64,000 bases of DNA. Source: CAZYQW01 sp964649825 (lineage in GTDB: Bacteria > Planctomycetota > B15-G4 > JADJEK01). Both the position numbers and the translations under genes were made by a program. Below, piece after piece: positions 16,264-26,118 of this stretch. The DNA lies in NCBI GenBank assembly GCA_964649825.1, contig CAZYQW010000096.1, forward strand, positions 62,001 through 126,000, read 5' to 3'. The number at the start of each line of letters is the position of its first letter. Position 1 is the stretch's first letter. The notes under the pieces are model-generated. The model had not been told where the DNA came from, did no database searches, and saw only the letters and a list, made by a program, of their open reading frames with translations.

Positions 16264-18378
16264 TCACTCCGCCGTCACGTGCAACGCGAAGTCGTGGACG
16301 AACCCGGACTCGCCGGCAACGACGTCCTTCACCTCGAGCCGCCACTTCCCCTTGCCCTTCTTGCCGATGAACGCATCGAGGGATTCCAGCGAGCTCGTGT
16401 ACGTCGGGAGCGTCGTCGCGACTCCGTACGCCGACCCGGCGCCCATGTCGAACAGCGTCACGGCGGTCCCGTCCGGGCCGATCAGGCGGATGGACAGGTC
16501 CTGAGGTCGCGGGTGCTCGACGTCGAGGGTCACCGCGACCGACGCGACGCTCCCCGACAGCTTCTTCACGTTCAGGTTCAGGCCCTTCTTCTTCTTCCCG
16601 TCGGGGATCTTGACCGGGAGCTTCTTGAACGCGACGGACTTGGTATGCGTCGGCTCCAACGGGGACGCCGGGATCGACTTGACGCCGAGCGTCCATGAGA
16701 CGATCGTCCCCGTCTCGCCGGCCTCGTGATCGGAGGCACGGAGCGTCCAGGGTCCGTTCGCCGGGACCCCGTTCAGGTCCGTCAGCGGCGCGATCGGTTC
16801 GTCGCCGTTTCCATAGGAGACGCCTAGATTGGCCGACGTGTCGTCCTTGGCCGGCAGCTTGAGGAGGACCGACGTTCCGTCCGGACCCTCGAGCTCGAGC
16901 CTCAGGTCTCCGCTTCGCACGTGCGTGGCGTTCACCGTTACGTAGAGCTCGGTGACGAATCCGGACATTCCGCTGACGTCGATCGACGAGGTCTCGCCGG
17001 CCGGGCTCGCGTCGGGCACCTCCTTCGGCAGGTCGGCCGCGACGAAGACGGTGAAGTCCTGGTCGAGGAAGTCGTTCATGTCGAGACCGTCGATCGCGGC
17101 CTCACCAGTGTTGGAAGGATCGAGGAGCGACCCGAGGCCCTTCGACCAAGAGGAGTCCAAGCGCCCGTAGTAGTCGTTGAAGACGAAGCCGCACGCAGCC
17201 TCTCCGCCGAAGAGCTGGCCGATCACGCGGTGGTTCTGATCGAACAGCGGCGAGCCGGACGACCCGGGCTCGGTCACCCCGGACTCCCAATCGGCGATCT
17301 TCCACGTCTCCGCTGCGCCCCACACGACCTTGGTCTGTGCGTCGTTGTCGTGGCAGATCTTCTTGACGTCCCCGAACGGATGATGGATCCCCGTCGCGCC
17401 GGTGTTGCCGCCTCCCGAGCGATCCCATCCGGCGTAGAACACTTCGTACGAGAGCGGGATCGGCTCTTTGATCTCGACGAGGCAGAAGTCGGAGCCGGAC
17501 GAGCGAGCGCGCAGGATGGAACCGAACGCGCTGTCGGACAGCGAGCCCGTCGTCTCGCCGCAGGTGGCGGCTTCGAAGTTGAACTGGAAGACCCAGTTCT
17601 GCGGCTTGCCGTTGAAGCAGTGGTTCGCGGTCAAGAAGTACTGCTTTCCGTCGTGGCTCGTGTTGTTGATCAGAGCCCCCGTGCACAGGCTGCCACCGAG
17701 CAAGAGACGTGCCACCGCGCGCTTCTCGACCTGCCACGTGTCTCCGTCCGGGCAGTTCACGTCGATGTTGCAATCTCCGGACGCCTTCTCGTCCCCGTCC
17801 TTCTCCGGTCCGAACAGGTTGCGGTACGCGTGGATGACCTGCGCGACGCGGAATCCGCCGCGAGGACCGGTCTTCGGCTCGACGTACTCGATCGTCAGCG
17901 CATCCCCGGCAACCGGCTGGATCGCGAACTGCCGGTGCTGGGTGCCGTTTCGTTCGTCGAACGCGCCGAGCTGCATCGTGCGCGAGTCGTTGTAGAAGTA
18001 GAGCTGCGCGCCCGGCGGCAGCCAGAAGTCGTCGAGCAGGAGGTTGATCGAGAACGCACCGGGCGCGGCCACGCGCAGTCGCCAGACGCGGAGCTCATCC
18101 GAGAGATCCTCCCATCGCCCCGAGTCGTACGGTGCGAGATCGACGTCGAACGTCCGGCCGAACCGAAACGGTCCGACCTTGGGGAGAGTCTGATCCTCGG
18201 CGAGCAGCGCGGCGTGATCGACGACGGGCATCGTCACGGTGGGGACATCCGGGAGCAGGCTGGCCCAGCTCGGCGGATTTCCGCCGCGGCCGACCTGAGC
18301 GCGGACGTCCGGGGCGCCGATCGAGAGGCCGATCAGAACGATGCACGAACGGACCGCGGTGTTTCGACCCAACGTCAT
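16264..18378 (-). CDS. Secreted trypsin-like serine protease with P-type domains
   Basis: An exported endopeptidase of 704 residues. ATG 18378 has GAGGAG at good spacing and a signal peptide ending near DVRAQ. The catalytic domain (about 205-410) shows LTANHCF (H253), SDFCLVEI (D297) and EPGSSGSP (S374), the trypsin-fold triad, most like lysyl-endopeptidase-type bacterial proteases. An N-terminal beta domain (about 60-190) precedes it. Two C-terminal beta-jelly-roll regions follow (about 440-570 and 590-704), each with RSGDLRLELEGPDGT or RPQDLSIRLIGPDGT motifs typical of proprotein-convertase P domains. A Lys-rich linker separates them. Probably a secreted nutritional or surface protease. Convergent with the preceding gene. 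Confidence 0.93.
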   Translation of the reverse strand: MTLGRNTAVRSCIVLIGLSIGAPDVRAQVGRGGNPPSWASLLPDVPTVTMPVVDHAALLAEDQTLPKVGPFRFGRTFDVDLAPYDSGRWEDLSDELRVWRLRVAAPGAFSINLLLDDFWLPPGAQLYFYNDSRTMQLGAFDERNGTQHRQFAIQPVAGDALTIEYVEPKTGPRGGFRVAQVIHAYRNLFGPEKDGDEKASGDCNIDVNCPDGDTWQVEKRAVARLLLGGSLCTGALINNTSHDGKQYFLTANHCFNGKPQNWVFQFNFEAATCGETTGSLSDSAFGSILRARSSGSDFCLVEIKEPIPLSYEVFYAGWDRSGGGNTGATGIHHPFGDVKKICHDNDAQTKVVWGAAETWKIADWESGVTEPGSSGSPLFDQNHRVIGQLFGGEAACGFVFNDYYGRLDSSWSKGLGSLLDPSNTGEAAIDGLDMNDFLDQDFTVFVAADLPKEVPDASPAGETSSIDVSGMSGFVTELYVTVNATHVRSGDLRLELEGPDGTSVLLKLPAKDDTSANLGVSYGNGDEPIAPLTDLNGVPANGPWTLRASDHEAGETGTIVSWTLGVKSIPASPLEPTHTKSVAFKKLPVKIPDGKKKKGLNLNVKKLSGSVASVAVTLDVEHPRPQDLSIRLIGPDGTAVTLFDMGAGSAYGVATTLPTYTSSLESLDAFIGKKGKGKWRLEVKDVVAGESGFVHDFALHVTAE

Positions 18379-18549
18379 CTCCGGCTCCTCATCTCATCTT
18401 TCTCACGGTCGCCCGGCGCGCCTGATGGCACCATCTTGTCGGACGGTCCGGCATGGAACCTGAACGGAACGAGCCTCGGATCCAGGGACTTCTCGATGCA
18501 CGGGTCCGAGTCCTATCATCGCCGCGACACGAACCGGAGGTCGTCCACC

Positions 18550-19965
18550 GTGAGCGAAGACCTGAACCTGAAGCACATCGTCTTTCGGCAGTTCGAGCGC
18601 GCGGCGCAAGCGTTGCGCATTCCGAAGTTCCTCCAGGAACGGATTCGGCAGGGGAACAACATCATCGAGGTTCGCTTCCCGGTGCGGGTCGGGAATTCGA
18701 TCAAGATCTTCACCGGCTGGCGCGCCGAGCACAGCCACCATCGCAAGCCGACGAAGGGTGGCATCCGGTTCGCTCCGCACGTCGACGCGGACGAGGTGGA
18801 GGCCCTCGCCGCGCTGATGACGTTCAAGTGTGCGCTCGTCAACGTGCCGTTCGGCGGCAGCAAGGGCGCGGTTCGGATCGATCCGCGCCGGACGCCGGTC
18901 GAGGTGCTCGAACGCGTGACGCGGCGTTTCACCGCCGAGCTCACCTGGAAGAACTTCATCGGTCCCGCCGTGAACGTGCCGGCCCCGGACATGGGAACCG
19001 GCGAGCGCGAGATGGCGTGGATCGTCGACACCTACAGCGCCCTCGCCGGGCATGACATGAACAGTTTCGCCAGCGTGACCGGGAAGCCGGTCAGCCAGGG
19101 GGGCATCCAGGGCCGCACGGAGGCGACGGGTCGCGGGGTTTTCTACGGCACGCGCGAGGCGTTGTCGCACGCGTCCGCGCTGAAGGCGCGGCGCCTCGCG
19201 CCCGGAATCGACGGCAAGACGGTCGTGGTGCAGGGGTTCGGGAACGTCGGGTCGTGCGCGGCGCGGATCTTCCGCCAGGAGGGAGGGGCGAAGGTCATCG
19301 CGATCGGCGAGTGGAACGGGTTTCTCGTGAACGAGAAGGGCATCGACGTCGCGGCGCTGGACGATCACGTCGCGTCCGGTGGGAAGTTCCTGGGGTTCAA
19401 GGGCGCGAAGGCCCACGCCGATGCGACGAAGGTCCTCGAGGTCCCGTGCGACGTGCTCATCCCCGCCGCGCTGGAGAACCAGATCACCGGCAGGACTGCG
19501 CGGCGTCTGAAGTGCAACGTCGTCGCCGAAGCAGCCAACGGGCCGACCACGCCGGACGCCGAAGAGATCCTCCTCGCGAAGAACGTGCTCGTCATCCCGG
19601 ACATCTACCTGAACGCGGGGGGCGTGACGGTCAGCTACTTCGAGTGGGCGAAGAACATCGGGCACATTCGCTTCGGTCGCATGGGCAAGCGCCTCGAGGC
19701 CGCGCGTGAGCAGAGCATCGTGCGGGCCATCGAGGACGCGACCGGGCGAAAGGTCGACGATTCGCGGATGCACCATTTCGGCGAGGGGGCGAACGAACTC
19801 GACATCGTCCGCTCGGGTCTCGAGGGGACGATGGTCGAGGCGTACCGGGAAATGCTCGCGATGCGCGAGAAGAACCGTCGCGTGAAGGACCTGCGCACGG
19901 CCGCGTTCGCGGTGGCGACGGACAAGATCGCGAACGCGTACGAGTCGCTCGGGATCTTTCCTTGA
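18550..19965 (+). CDS. gdhA: Glutamate dehydrogenase (Glu/Leu/Phe/Val family)
   Basis: Catalyses reversible oxidative deamination of glutamate to 2-oxoglutarate and ammonia in the cytosol. From GTG 18550, with GGAGG nine bases upstream, the product has 471 residues, near family length; the frame is open much farther upstream but without gene character. Substrate-binding and catalytic lysines appear in KPTKGGIRF (K69), MTFK (K93) and GGSKGAV (K105); PAPDMGTG contains the catalytic aspartate D147. The Rossmann turn is QGFGNVGS (229-235). Specificity for glutamate over other amino acids and the NAD/NADP choice cannot be settled by eye. Single gene, divergent from the protease and followed by a hairpin terminator. 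Confidence 0.92.
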   Translation: MSEDLNLKHIVFRQFERAAQALRIPKFLQERIRQGNNIIEVRFPVRVGNSIKIFTGWRAEHSHHRKPTKGGIRFAPHVDADEVEALAALMTFKCALVNVPFGGSKGAVRIDPRRTPVEVLERVTRRFTAELTWKNFIGPAVNVPAPDMGTGEREMAWIVDTYSALAGHDMNSFASVTGKPVSQGGIQGRTEATGRGVFYGTREALSHASALKARRLAPGIDGKTVVVQGFGNVGSCAARIFRQEGGAKVIAIGEWNGFLVNEKGIDVAALDDHVASGGKFLGFKGAKAHADATKVLEVPCDVLIPAALENQITGRTARRLKCNVVAEAANGPTTPDAEEILLAKNVLVIPDIYLNAGGVTVSYFEWAKNIGHIRFGRMGKRLEAAREQSIVRAIEDATGRKVDDSRMHHFGEGANELDIVRSGLEGTMVEAYREMLAMREKNRRVKDLRTAAFAVATDKIANAYESLGIFP

Positions 19966-19984
19966 GAAGGACCTTGAGAAGGCC

Positions 19985-20017
19985 ATAGGAGGGCCGAAGG
20001 GGCCGCTCTCCTATTTC
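19985..20017 (+). terminator. Intrinsic terminator of the glutamate dehydrogenase gene
   Basis: ATAGGAG (19985-19991) pairs with CTCCTAT (20008-20014), with an inner GGCC/GGCC stem, followed by a T-rich run (TTTCTTCTTCTTC). It begins 20 bp after the stop codon and overlaps the last codons of the convergent gene. Confidence 0.65.
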
Positions 20018-22587
20018 TTCTTCTTCTGCTCGACCTCGAACATCACCCGCTTGTACCCGTGCCACCAGCTGTACGTCGTGTACCCGAGGTAGCTGTTCGG
20101 CGAGTGGAACGTCGGCAGCGACTCGTACATCACCGTCGCCGCGTTGAGCCAGACCTTCTTCTTCGGGTTCGCGCGGTAGGCCACGGCGAGCGCGGACGGA
20201 ATCCACGTGTTGACGCCCGTGTTGCTGGGCTTCGGGTTGACGTTCTTGTGGTCGTCCACCGCGATCGCCTCGTGCATCGTCTCGCCGGTCCACGAGTAGT
20301 CGATGATGTACCCGGTCACTTCCGCCGCGATCTTCTTGCTCGTCTTGCTGCCGGTCTCGGAGTTGTGAAGCAGCATCCCGTGGACGACGACGGCCATCTG
20401 CCACGCAAGGTCGTAGGGGGCGTCCTTGATGTGGTTGTTGTGGGGCGGATAGCGCGTGACGTAGTGATAGACGTTGGCAGTGATCGGCGACTTGGAATTG
20501 CCTCGCGTCTTCTCCACCGACAGGACCAGGTCGTTGGCGGAGTCGAGAAAGCGCTGGTCGCCCGTCACCTGCCAGATCTTCGTCAGTCCGCGCAGCGTCC
20601 ATCCCACTCCACGCGTGGAGCCCGGGGCTTTCGTCGTCGAGTAGATCGGCCACGTGCGAACGCATTCGCCGATCTCCTTCAAGGAGTCGTGGCAGATCCA
20701 GTCGCCGGTCAGGATGTAGTACTCGTAGAGGTCGTCGACGACGAAATGCTCCATGTCGAACGCGTTCCAACCGTGGCCTCCCTGGGGGATGCCGGCGCGG
20801 TGCGCGGCGAGGGCGGGATCGAGCGCGTCACGACCGAGGAAGTCCTTCGAGAACGGCCAGACCGGGAGGGCTTCCCAGAGCGTAGCGTTCGGCTTGGCCT
20901 CCTTGCTGAACCCGTCGATGTGATACGTCCGGATGTCGCGCGAGTGGAGGACGAAGATCTCCTTGATGCGGAAGTGAGACCAGGAGCCCGCGATCGCGAA
21001 ACGGTCGAAGTAGGTCAGCGCGTTGCGCGGCGAACCTGTCGTGTGCGTGCTCTTCGCCCAGTTGAACTCTCCGAACTCGGACCATCCGAACGTGTACGAC
21101 GTGTCTTCGAACGCGTTCGCGTACAACGACACGAGGGCGCTGTCGTCATACGCGGCGATCGACGCCTCGGTGACCTCCGGATCGTCGATGTCTCCGAGGT
21201 CGCCCCACGCTCGGGTCTGACGCAGCCAATCGGGGTCGGCCCACGGATGGAGAGGTTTGTCCAACTTCTTCAGAAGGGTGTCGACGCTCGGGCCGTTCGG
21301 ACCGTGCGCGCAGACGAAGAAGTCGGTCGTCTTCTGCTGACCGTCGTCGAGCCAATGGAACTGCGCGAAGTCCGCCGGGAGGATGTCGACGCGCAGGACC
21401 GTCCCGTCGAACGCGAGCCCCTTCGGAAAGTTCTCCCAGAAGTCACGCACGAAGAACGAGAGCCCGACGGAGCCGCTCTCGATGTGCATCGAGCCGAACG
21501 CCTGATTCCCGGTTCGAAGCAGACCACCAGAGGTGTCGTCGATGTGGAAACCCTTGAACGTCGTGTTCGGGAAGCTCGCCCAGTTGGTGCCGCCGTGGCT
21601 GTCCTGATAGAGGTGCGACGGCCCCGCGACATCGAACGGCGTGGTGCCCTCGATGCCGTAGGTCGTCGTGAACGCGGGACCGCCGGGATTGGCGTCGGGT
21701 GACAGGGCGGTCATCAGACCATAGCCCTCGAAACCGAAGTTGCCGAGCGGGTCGTCGAGGTATGAGTTTCGGAGCGAGTGCTGCACGCGCACGTAAGGTT
21801 GGCCGGCATAGAAGGTGTAGCGCGTGCGGTACATGAAGAAGTCGCGGTCGATCCCGCCGCCCGGGACCATCGGCGCGTGACGGCCGTCGCAACGAACCAC
21901 CGTGCGCAAGGGACCCTGCTCTTCGATCTGCACCTCGACCGGATACTCGGCCGACGAGTAGAACGCGCCCATCCGATCCATCAAGATGAAGCCGGCGCCG
22001 GCCGGAGAGTCGATCAGCTTCTCGTGTTCCTCGACGAGACCGTCACCATCGAGGTCTGCCGCGAGGAGATCGAGGAAGTTCATCACCGACTTGCTGATGC
22101 GGAACTTCGCGGTTCCGGTGTCGACGTTCACGGCGCTCTCGTCCTCGACGACGTCGAGCGTCGGCGCCTCGGGCTCGGCCGGAGGCGCTTCCCCCTTCTT
22201 GACCTTTGGTTTCTTCTGCAGGTAGTAGACCGCGTTGCCGCTCGCCGCGACATCGACCTGGAGGTCGGCCAGCACCCAACGGATCGGCTGCTTCGGGTCG
22301 TGCGGGCCGTTCTTCCACCGCTGCGTCACCCGGAACTGCGACGGAACGACGTTCCCCTGCGCATCCACGACCTGAAGGACGGACGGATTCTTGATCTTGT
22401 CCTTCTTGCCGAACGGGAACGCGAACGTCACCGGTTCCCCCGCGCGGTCGACGCCGGAGACTTCACGCACGTTGATCGGGACACCCGACTTGAGGGGCTG
22501 ATTCCCGCCCGCCGCGAGAGGGGCGATCGACGCCAGCACCAGCAGCGTCCCCCCGAGGCGGGTCCAAGAAGAAAGGGCAGTATCCAT
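20011..22587 (-). CDS. Secreted YetA/PcRGLX-like (PL26-type) protein
   Basis: The protein has 858 residues from ATG 22587, which opens a signal peptide ending near PLAAG; an in-frame GTG four codons upstream is possible, and neither has a clear ribosome site. The N-terminus (about 30-130), with PLKSGVPINVREVSG and FAFPFGKKD-like phrases, resembles the RIFT-barrel N-terminal domain of PcRGLX/YetA-like proteins, a group that includes exo-rhamnogalacturonan lyases (PL26). A central beta region carries a calcium-loop-like DLDGDGLVEE, and the C-terminal third is Trp/Tyr-rich and helical, fitting an alpha/alpha-toroid. It ends in Lys-rich sequence. Likely degrades an acidic or complex polysaccharide, but lyase activity is not proven by visible residues. 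Confidence 0.72.
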   Translation of the reverse strand: MDTALSSWTRLGGTLLVLASIAPLAAGGNQPLKSGVPINVREVSGVDRAGEPVTFAFPFGKKDKIKNPSVLQVVDAQGNVVPSQFRVTQRWKNGPHDPKQPIRWVLADLQVDVAASGNAVYYLQKKPKVKKGEAPPAEPEAPTLDVVEDESAVNVDTGTAKFRISKSVMNFLDLLAADLDGDGLVEEHEKLIDSPAGAGFILMDRMGAFYSSAEYPVEVQIEEQGPLRTVVRCDGRHAPMVPGGGIDRDFFMYRTRYTFYAGQPYVRVQHSLRNSYLDDPLGNFGFEGYGLMTALSPDANPGGPAFTTTYGIEGTTPFDVAGPSHLYQDSHGGTNWASFPNTTFKGFHIDDTSGGLLRTGNQAFGSMHIESGSVGLSFFVRDFWENFPKGLAFDGTVLRVDILPADFAQFHWLDDGQQKTTDFFVCAHGPNGPSVDTLLKKLDKPLHPWADPDWLRQTRAWGDLGDIDDPEVTEASIAAYDDSALVSLYANAFEDTSYTFGWSEFGEFNWAKSTHTTGSPRNALTYFDRFAIAGSWSHFRIKEIFVLHSRDIRTYHIDGFSKEAKPNATLWEALPVWPFSKDFLGRDALDPALAAHRAGIPQGGHGWNAFDMEHFVVDDLYEYYILTGDWICHDSLKEIGECVRTWPIYSTTKAPGSTRGVGWTLRGLTKIWQVTGDQRFLDSANDLVLSVEKTRGNSKSPITANVYHYVTRYPPHNNHIKDAPYDLAWQMAVVVHGMLLHNSETGSKTSKKIAAEVTGYIIDYSWTGETMHEAIAVDDHKNVNPKPSNTGVNTWIPSALAVAYRANPKKKVWLNAATVMYESLPTFHSPNSYLGYTTYSWWHGYKRVMFEVEQKKKK

Positions 22588-22945
22588 GCTTTGTGTCACG
22601 CCGTTTGAGACTGGGAGATGGGTTGCTCCCGCTCCTATCGAGCGTCATGGGCTGAGCAGGGATCGGATCGTGCGAAACGCGGCCGGATGGGTTCGGCGAA
22701 CGCTCTACGGTTTCGGCGCTTAGAGCGCCCACGAATCGCGGGTGTTCCGACTCAAGGGAAATTTGGCCCCCGTGCTTCCTTTACTTGAGGAAAAGGCTGA
22801 TGCCGGTATCACGGCCACCACGACGGGTAACCGGCATGGAACGTGTGGCCGAAATCGACGCGACCCGAGGCGGGCGGCCGCGCCGGCGAGAGTCCGGGAT
22901 CGAGACGCCCGGGGGATCAGGCGCATGGTCGACCGTCTCACCGGG
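22588..22945. other. Intergenic region, no gene seen
   Basis: This 358-bp gap separates two minus-strand genes and should hold the promoter of the YetA-like gene. A weak stem-loop (TTCCT/AGGAA) lies near 22780-22800. Base composition is mixed, with a locally AT-richer patch around 22745-22800. No coding frame, tRNA or clear promoter was recognised. Confidence 0.4.
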
Positions 22946-23803
22946 TCACCGCGGCTGCGACTGCATCAGCGGCGCGAACGCGCTCATGCACGCCATCATG
23001 AACGCCTGCTGGTTCTGGGCCGAGAGCAACGCGTCGAGCGAGTCCTCGACTTGGGCGAACGACTCCAGGAGCTCGTCCTTGGACGCCATTTTCGCGCGCA
23101 CGTCGGTCAATGTTTGGCGCGCCTCCGCGACGTTCATCGCCCATTGATCCGCAATGTCGTCGGGGACCCACTTTCCCTCCACGAGGCTCATCGCCAGCGA
23201 TTCGTTGGTGCCTTCGTCGTCGCTGACCGCGACGACCGCCGAGGTTCCCTCGCGCTTCACGGTCTCGATCCGGGCCGCCAGCATCTTCTGCATCTGCGTG
23301 TCGCTGCCCGGGCCGAGCGATGCGCGGGAAAGGCCCTTCATCAAGTCGGCGCCGGCCGACGCGAGGAATCGCTCGAGTGCGACCTTCTTGAATCCGGCGC
23401 TCGTCTGGATCTCGCTCGAGAGGAACCGATCGATGGCGCTCACGATCTCGTCGTACGCCGGCGCGATCTCCTCGGGCGGGACCGGTGACATCTGGCTCAG
23501 CATCGGATTGCCGAGGATGAACTCCTTCTTTTCTTGGAGCACGCGCACGACCTTCCGTCCCACGGAGATCGCGGCATCCCAAACCTCGGGGTCGATCGCG
23601 TCGGTGAACCCGGTCCGCAGCTCCTCGACGTCGGATTGATAGCTCTCCGGCAGGATGTTCCAGATCACGTCGGGTCGGCCTTCGGCCGCGGCGGTCCGAA
23701 TCGTGCGGATCGTCTCGGCTGGGTCGGGCCCCGGTTCGGACTTCGAGCAGGCGTAGAGCGAGAACGCCGCGATGAAGGGAACGAGCGTCGATCGACGGAG
23801 CAT
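22946..23803 (-). CDS. Lipoprotein of unknown function
   Basis: The protein has 285 residues. The N-terminus MLRRSTLVPFIAAFSLYACS has a basic start, hydrophobic core and lipobox LYAC, so Cys19 is the likely lipidation site. The rest is predicted mostly helical and soluble, with motifs such as IRTIRTAAAEGRPDVIWNILP and a later VKREGTSAVVAVSDDEG strand region; that layout recalls small lipoproteins with a helical domain followed by a cystatin/NTF2-like turn, but I do not recognise a family. It sits downstream of nothing obvious in the same direction and is divergent from the arginase gene. Confidence 0.85.
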   Translation of the reverse strand: MLRRSTLVPFIAAFSLYACSKSEPGPDPAETIRTIRTAAAEGRPDVIWNILPESYQSDVEELRTGFTDAIDPEVWDAAISVGRKVVRVLQEKKEFILGNPMLSQMSPVPPEEIAPAYDEIVSAIDRFLSSEIQTSAGFKKVALERFLASAGADLMKGLSRASLGPGSDTQMQKMLAARIETVKREGTSAVVAVSDDEGTNESLAMSLVEGKWVPDDIADQWAMNVAEARQTLTDVRAKMASKDELLESFAQVEDSLDALLSAQNQQAFMMACMSAFAPLMQSQPR

Positions 23804-23968
23804 AGGCGGTCCCCGGGTAGGTCGTCCGTGGGCCAGAACCTACGTCCAGTGTCGTGAAGACGCGAAGGAAAAGCGCTGCCGCCGGGTCGGAGGAGCCCCG
23901 GTCGGTTGCTCCCGAGCCCAGGATTTCCGTAGGCTCTGGGCAATCTTCCGCACGACTTGGAGCAACGC

Positions 23969-24880
23969 GTGGCGCGACCGATCGATCTGTTTGGAGTTCC
24001 CATGGACCTCGGCGCGGATCGGCGCGGCGTGGACATGGGGCCGAGCGCGATCCGCATCGCGGGGGTGGTGCCGCGGCTCGAGGCGCAGGGGCACGAGGTC
24101 CGTGATCACGGGAACATCCCGGTCGCGGCGATGGAGGGCGCGAACGTCGGGGATGGAAACGCGAAGTACGAGAAGGAGATCCTCGAGTGCTGCCGGCGGC
24201 TGTCCGAGTGGGTTCGTGCCACCGTCGAGGACGGGGGCTTCCCGCTCGTTCTCGGCGGTGATCATTCGATCGCGATCGGAACGATCTCCGGGCTCTCGTC
24301 GGTCTATCGCGATCGCGGCGAGAACATCGGGCTGATCTGGTTCGACGCGCACGGCGACATGAACACTCCCGACACCAGCCCGTCGGGGAACGTGCACGGG
24401 ATGCCGCTCGCGGTGCTGCTCGGCCACGGCAGCCCGTCGTTCACCGACATGCTCGGGTTCTCGCCGAAGGTCGATCCGAGCCGATGCGTGCTGATCGGCA
24501 TCCGGAGCCTCGACCCGCGCGAGCGCGAGATCGTGCGACAGTCAGGGATCCACGTGTTCACGATGAAGGAGGTCGACCGCCTCGGGATGGCGTCGGTGAC
24601 GGAGCAGGCGATCGAGATCGCGAGCCGCGGGACGGCCGGCATCCACCTCTCGTTCGACCTCGACGGGCTCGATCCGGTGGTCGCACCGGGCGTCGGCACG
24701 CCGGTCCCGGGCGGCATCAACTACCGCGAGGCGCACTTGATGATGGAGCTTCTCGCGGACTCCGAGAAGCTGATCGGCCTCGAGATGGTGGAGTTGAACG
24801 CCGTCCTCGACACGCGGAACCAGACCGGCGAGGTCACGGTCGGCCTGATCCAGAGCGCCCTGGGGCGACGGATCCTGTGA
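23969..24880 (+). CDS. rocF: Arginase (ureohydrolase family)
   Basis: Hydrolyses L-arginine to ornithine and urea with a dinuclear Mn centre. From GTG 23969 (GGAG eight bases before) the product has 303 residues, usual for bacterial arginases; a TTG at 23957 is in frame but does not fit the ribosome site. Metal ligands are visible in GGDHSIA (H99), WFDAHGDMN (D126, H128, D130) and SFDLDGLDP (D230, D232). The early GVDMGPSAIR and the SGNVHGMP segment are characteristic of arginase rather than agmatinase. The last codon overlaps the start of the downstream transporter gene (GTGA), indicating translational coupling and an arginine-related operon. Confidence 0.93.
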   Translation: MARPIDLFGVPMDLGADRRGVDMGPSAIRIAGVVPRLEAQGHEVRDHGNIPVAAMEGANVGDGNAKYEKEILECCRRLSEWVRATVEDGGFPLVLGGDHSIAIGTISGLSSVYRDRGENIGLIWFDAHGDMNTPDTSPSGNVHGMPLAVLLGHGSPSFTDMLGFSPKVDPSRCVLIGIRSLDPREREIVRQSGIHVFTMKEVDRLGMASVTEQAIEIASRGTAGIHLSFDLDGLDPVVAPGVGTPVPGGINYREAHLMMELLADSEKLIGLEMVELNAVLDTRNQTGEVTVGLIQSALGRRIL

Positions 24881-26118
24881 GTGCGTCCGAGCGCGGCGGC
24901 GACGAAGGCAGCGCGAACCGCACGAAGCCCGACGGCCCCGCGCGTGGATCGCTCTTCGTCATCTTCCTGACGGTCCTGATCGACCTTCTCGGGTTCGGCA
25001 TCTTCATTCCCCTCCTGCCGCTCTACGCGGACCTCTACACCGACGACCGCTTCCTGGCCGGCGCGCTGGTCGGTACGTACTCGGTCGTGCAGTTGATCTT
25101 CCTGCCGCTGCTCGGACGTCTGTCCGACCGCATCGGGCGGCGGCCCGTCCTGCTGATGGGCCTCGGCGGATCGGCGATCGCGTACACCGTCTTCGCGCTC
25201 GGCGAGTCCTTGTGGGTGCTGTTCGTGGCGCGGGCTTTCGCGGGGATGTTCGGGGCGACGATCTCGACCGCGCAGGCCTACGTGGCGGACGTGACGACGC
25301 CCGCGACGCGTGCGAAGGGAATGGGGATGATCGGCGCCGCCTTCGGGCTCGGGTTCACGTTCGGCCCTCCGATCGGGAGCTGGGCGGCGAGCCTCGGCGT
25401 CTCCGCGCCCGGGTTCTTCGCGGCGGGGCTGTCCGCCGCGGCGTTCACGATGGGGTTCTTCCGCCTGCCGGAGTCGCGGCGACCCGGCACGACGGAGAGC
25501 TCGCGCACGTTCTCGTTCGGCGCCGCGGTCGACGTGTTCGCCGACGCGCGGCGCGGAATCCTCCTGCTGATGTTCCTGCTGCAGACCTACGCGTTCGCGA
25601 ACCTCGAGGCAATGTTCTCGTTGCTCTGCAAGACGCGGTTCGGCTACGGGATGAAGCAGATGGGCTACATCTTCCTGTTCATCGGGCTCGTCGTTGCGTT
25701 CGTTCAGGGCGGGATGATCGGCCGGCTGGTCAAGAGGCACGGTGAGCGACGGTTGCTCACGGTTTCGACGATCGGGCTCGCGCTCGGGTTCGTGTCCCTG
25801 GGATACGCGGAACCAAAATGGCTCTTCTTCGTGAGCTGCGCGGTGATCGGACTGACGTACGGGGTCGCGAGCCCGACGTTGAACGCGTTGATCTCGCGGA
25901 ACACCGCCGAGGAGAAGCAGGGGGCGACGTTCGGAGTGGCGCAATCGTGCGCGGGACTCGGGCGTGCGCTCGGTCACGTCGGCTCGGGCGCGTTGTTCGC
26001 GTTGTCGCCGGCCTACCCGTTCGTGCTCGCCGGGTTCGCGTCGATCGTCGTCTTCTTCATGTTCGCGGGATACCGGCGTCGCTTCGCGCTGGACCTCGCC
26101 GAGAAGGTCGGGACATGA
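24877..26118 (+). CDS. MFS transporter, TetA-like
   Basis: The transporter has 413 residues with twelve predicted membrane helices. The GTG start overlaps the arginase stop by four bases; the longer frame inside the arginase gene is a shadow. The loop 2-3 signature GRLSDRIGRRPVLL is a textbook MFS motif A, and the helix-1 segment DLLGFGIFIPLLPLY matches the drug:H+ antiporter TCR/Tet subgroup. Efflux of a small molecule by proton antiport is the expected activity, though pairing with arginase could also mean export of an amino-acid derivative. The stop overlaps the next start (ATGA), so the three genes form one coupled operon. Confidence 0.9.
   Translation: MSASERGGDEGSANRTKPDGPARGSLFVIFLTVLIDLLGFGIFIPLLPLYADLYTDDRFLAGALVGTYSVVQLIFLPLLGRLSDRIGRRPVLLMGLGGSAIAYTVFALGESLWVLFVARAFAGMFGATISTAQAYVADVTTPATRAKGMGMIGAAFGLGFTFGPPIGSWAASLGVSAPGFFAAGLSAAAFTMGFFRLPESRRPGTTESSRTFSFGAAVDVFADARRGILLLMFLLQTYAFANLEAMFSLLCKTRFGYGMKQMGYIFLFIGLVVAFVQGGMIGRLVKRHGERRLLTVSTIGLALGFVSLGYAEPKWLFFVSCAVIGLTYGVASPTLNALISRNTAEEKQGATFGVAQSCAGLGRALGHVGSGALFALSPAYPFVLAGFASIVVFFMFAGYRRRFALDLAEKVGT

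Noticed and set aside
16921..18549. Upstream extension of the glutamate dehydrogenase frame
   Set aside because: It runs antisense over the serine protease gene; the ribosome site at GTG 18550 and normal family length support the short form.
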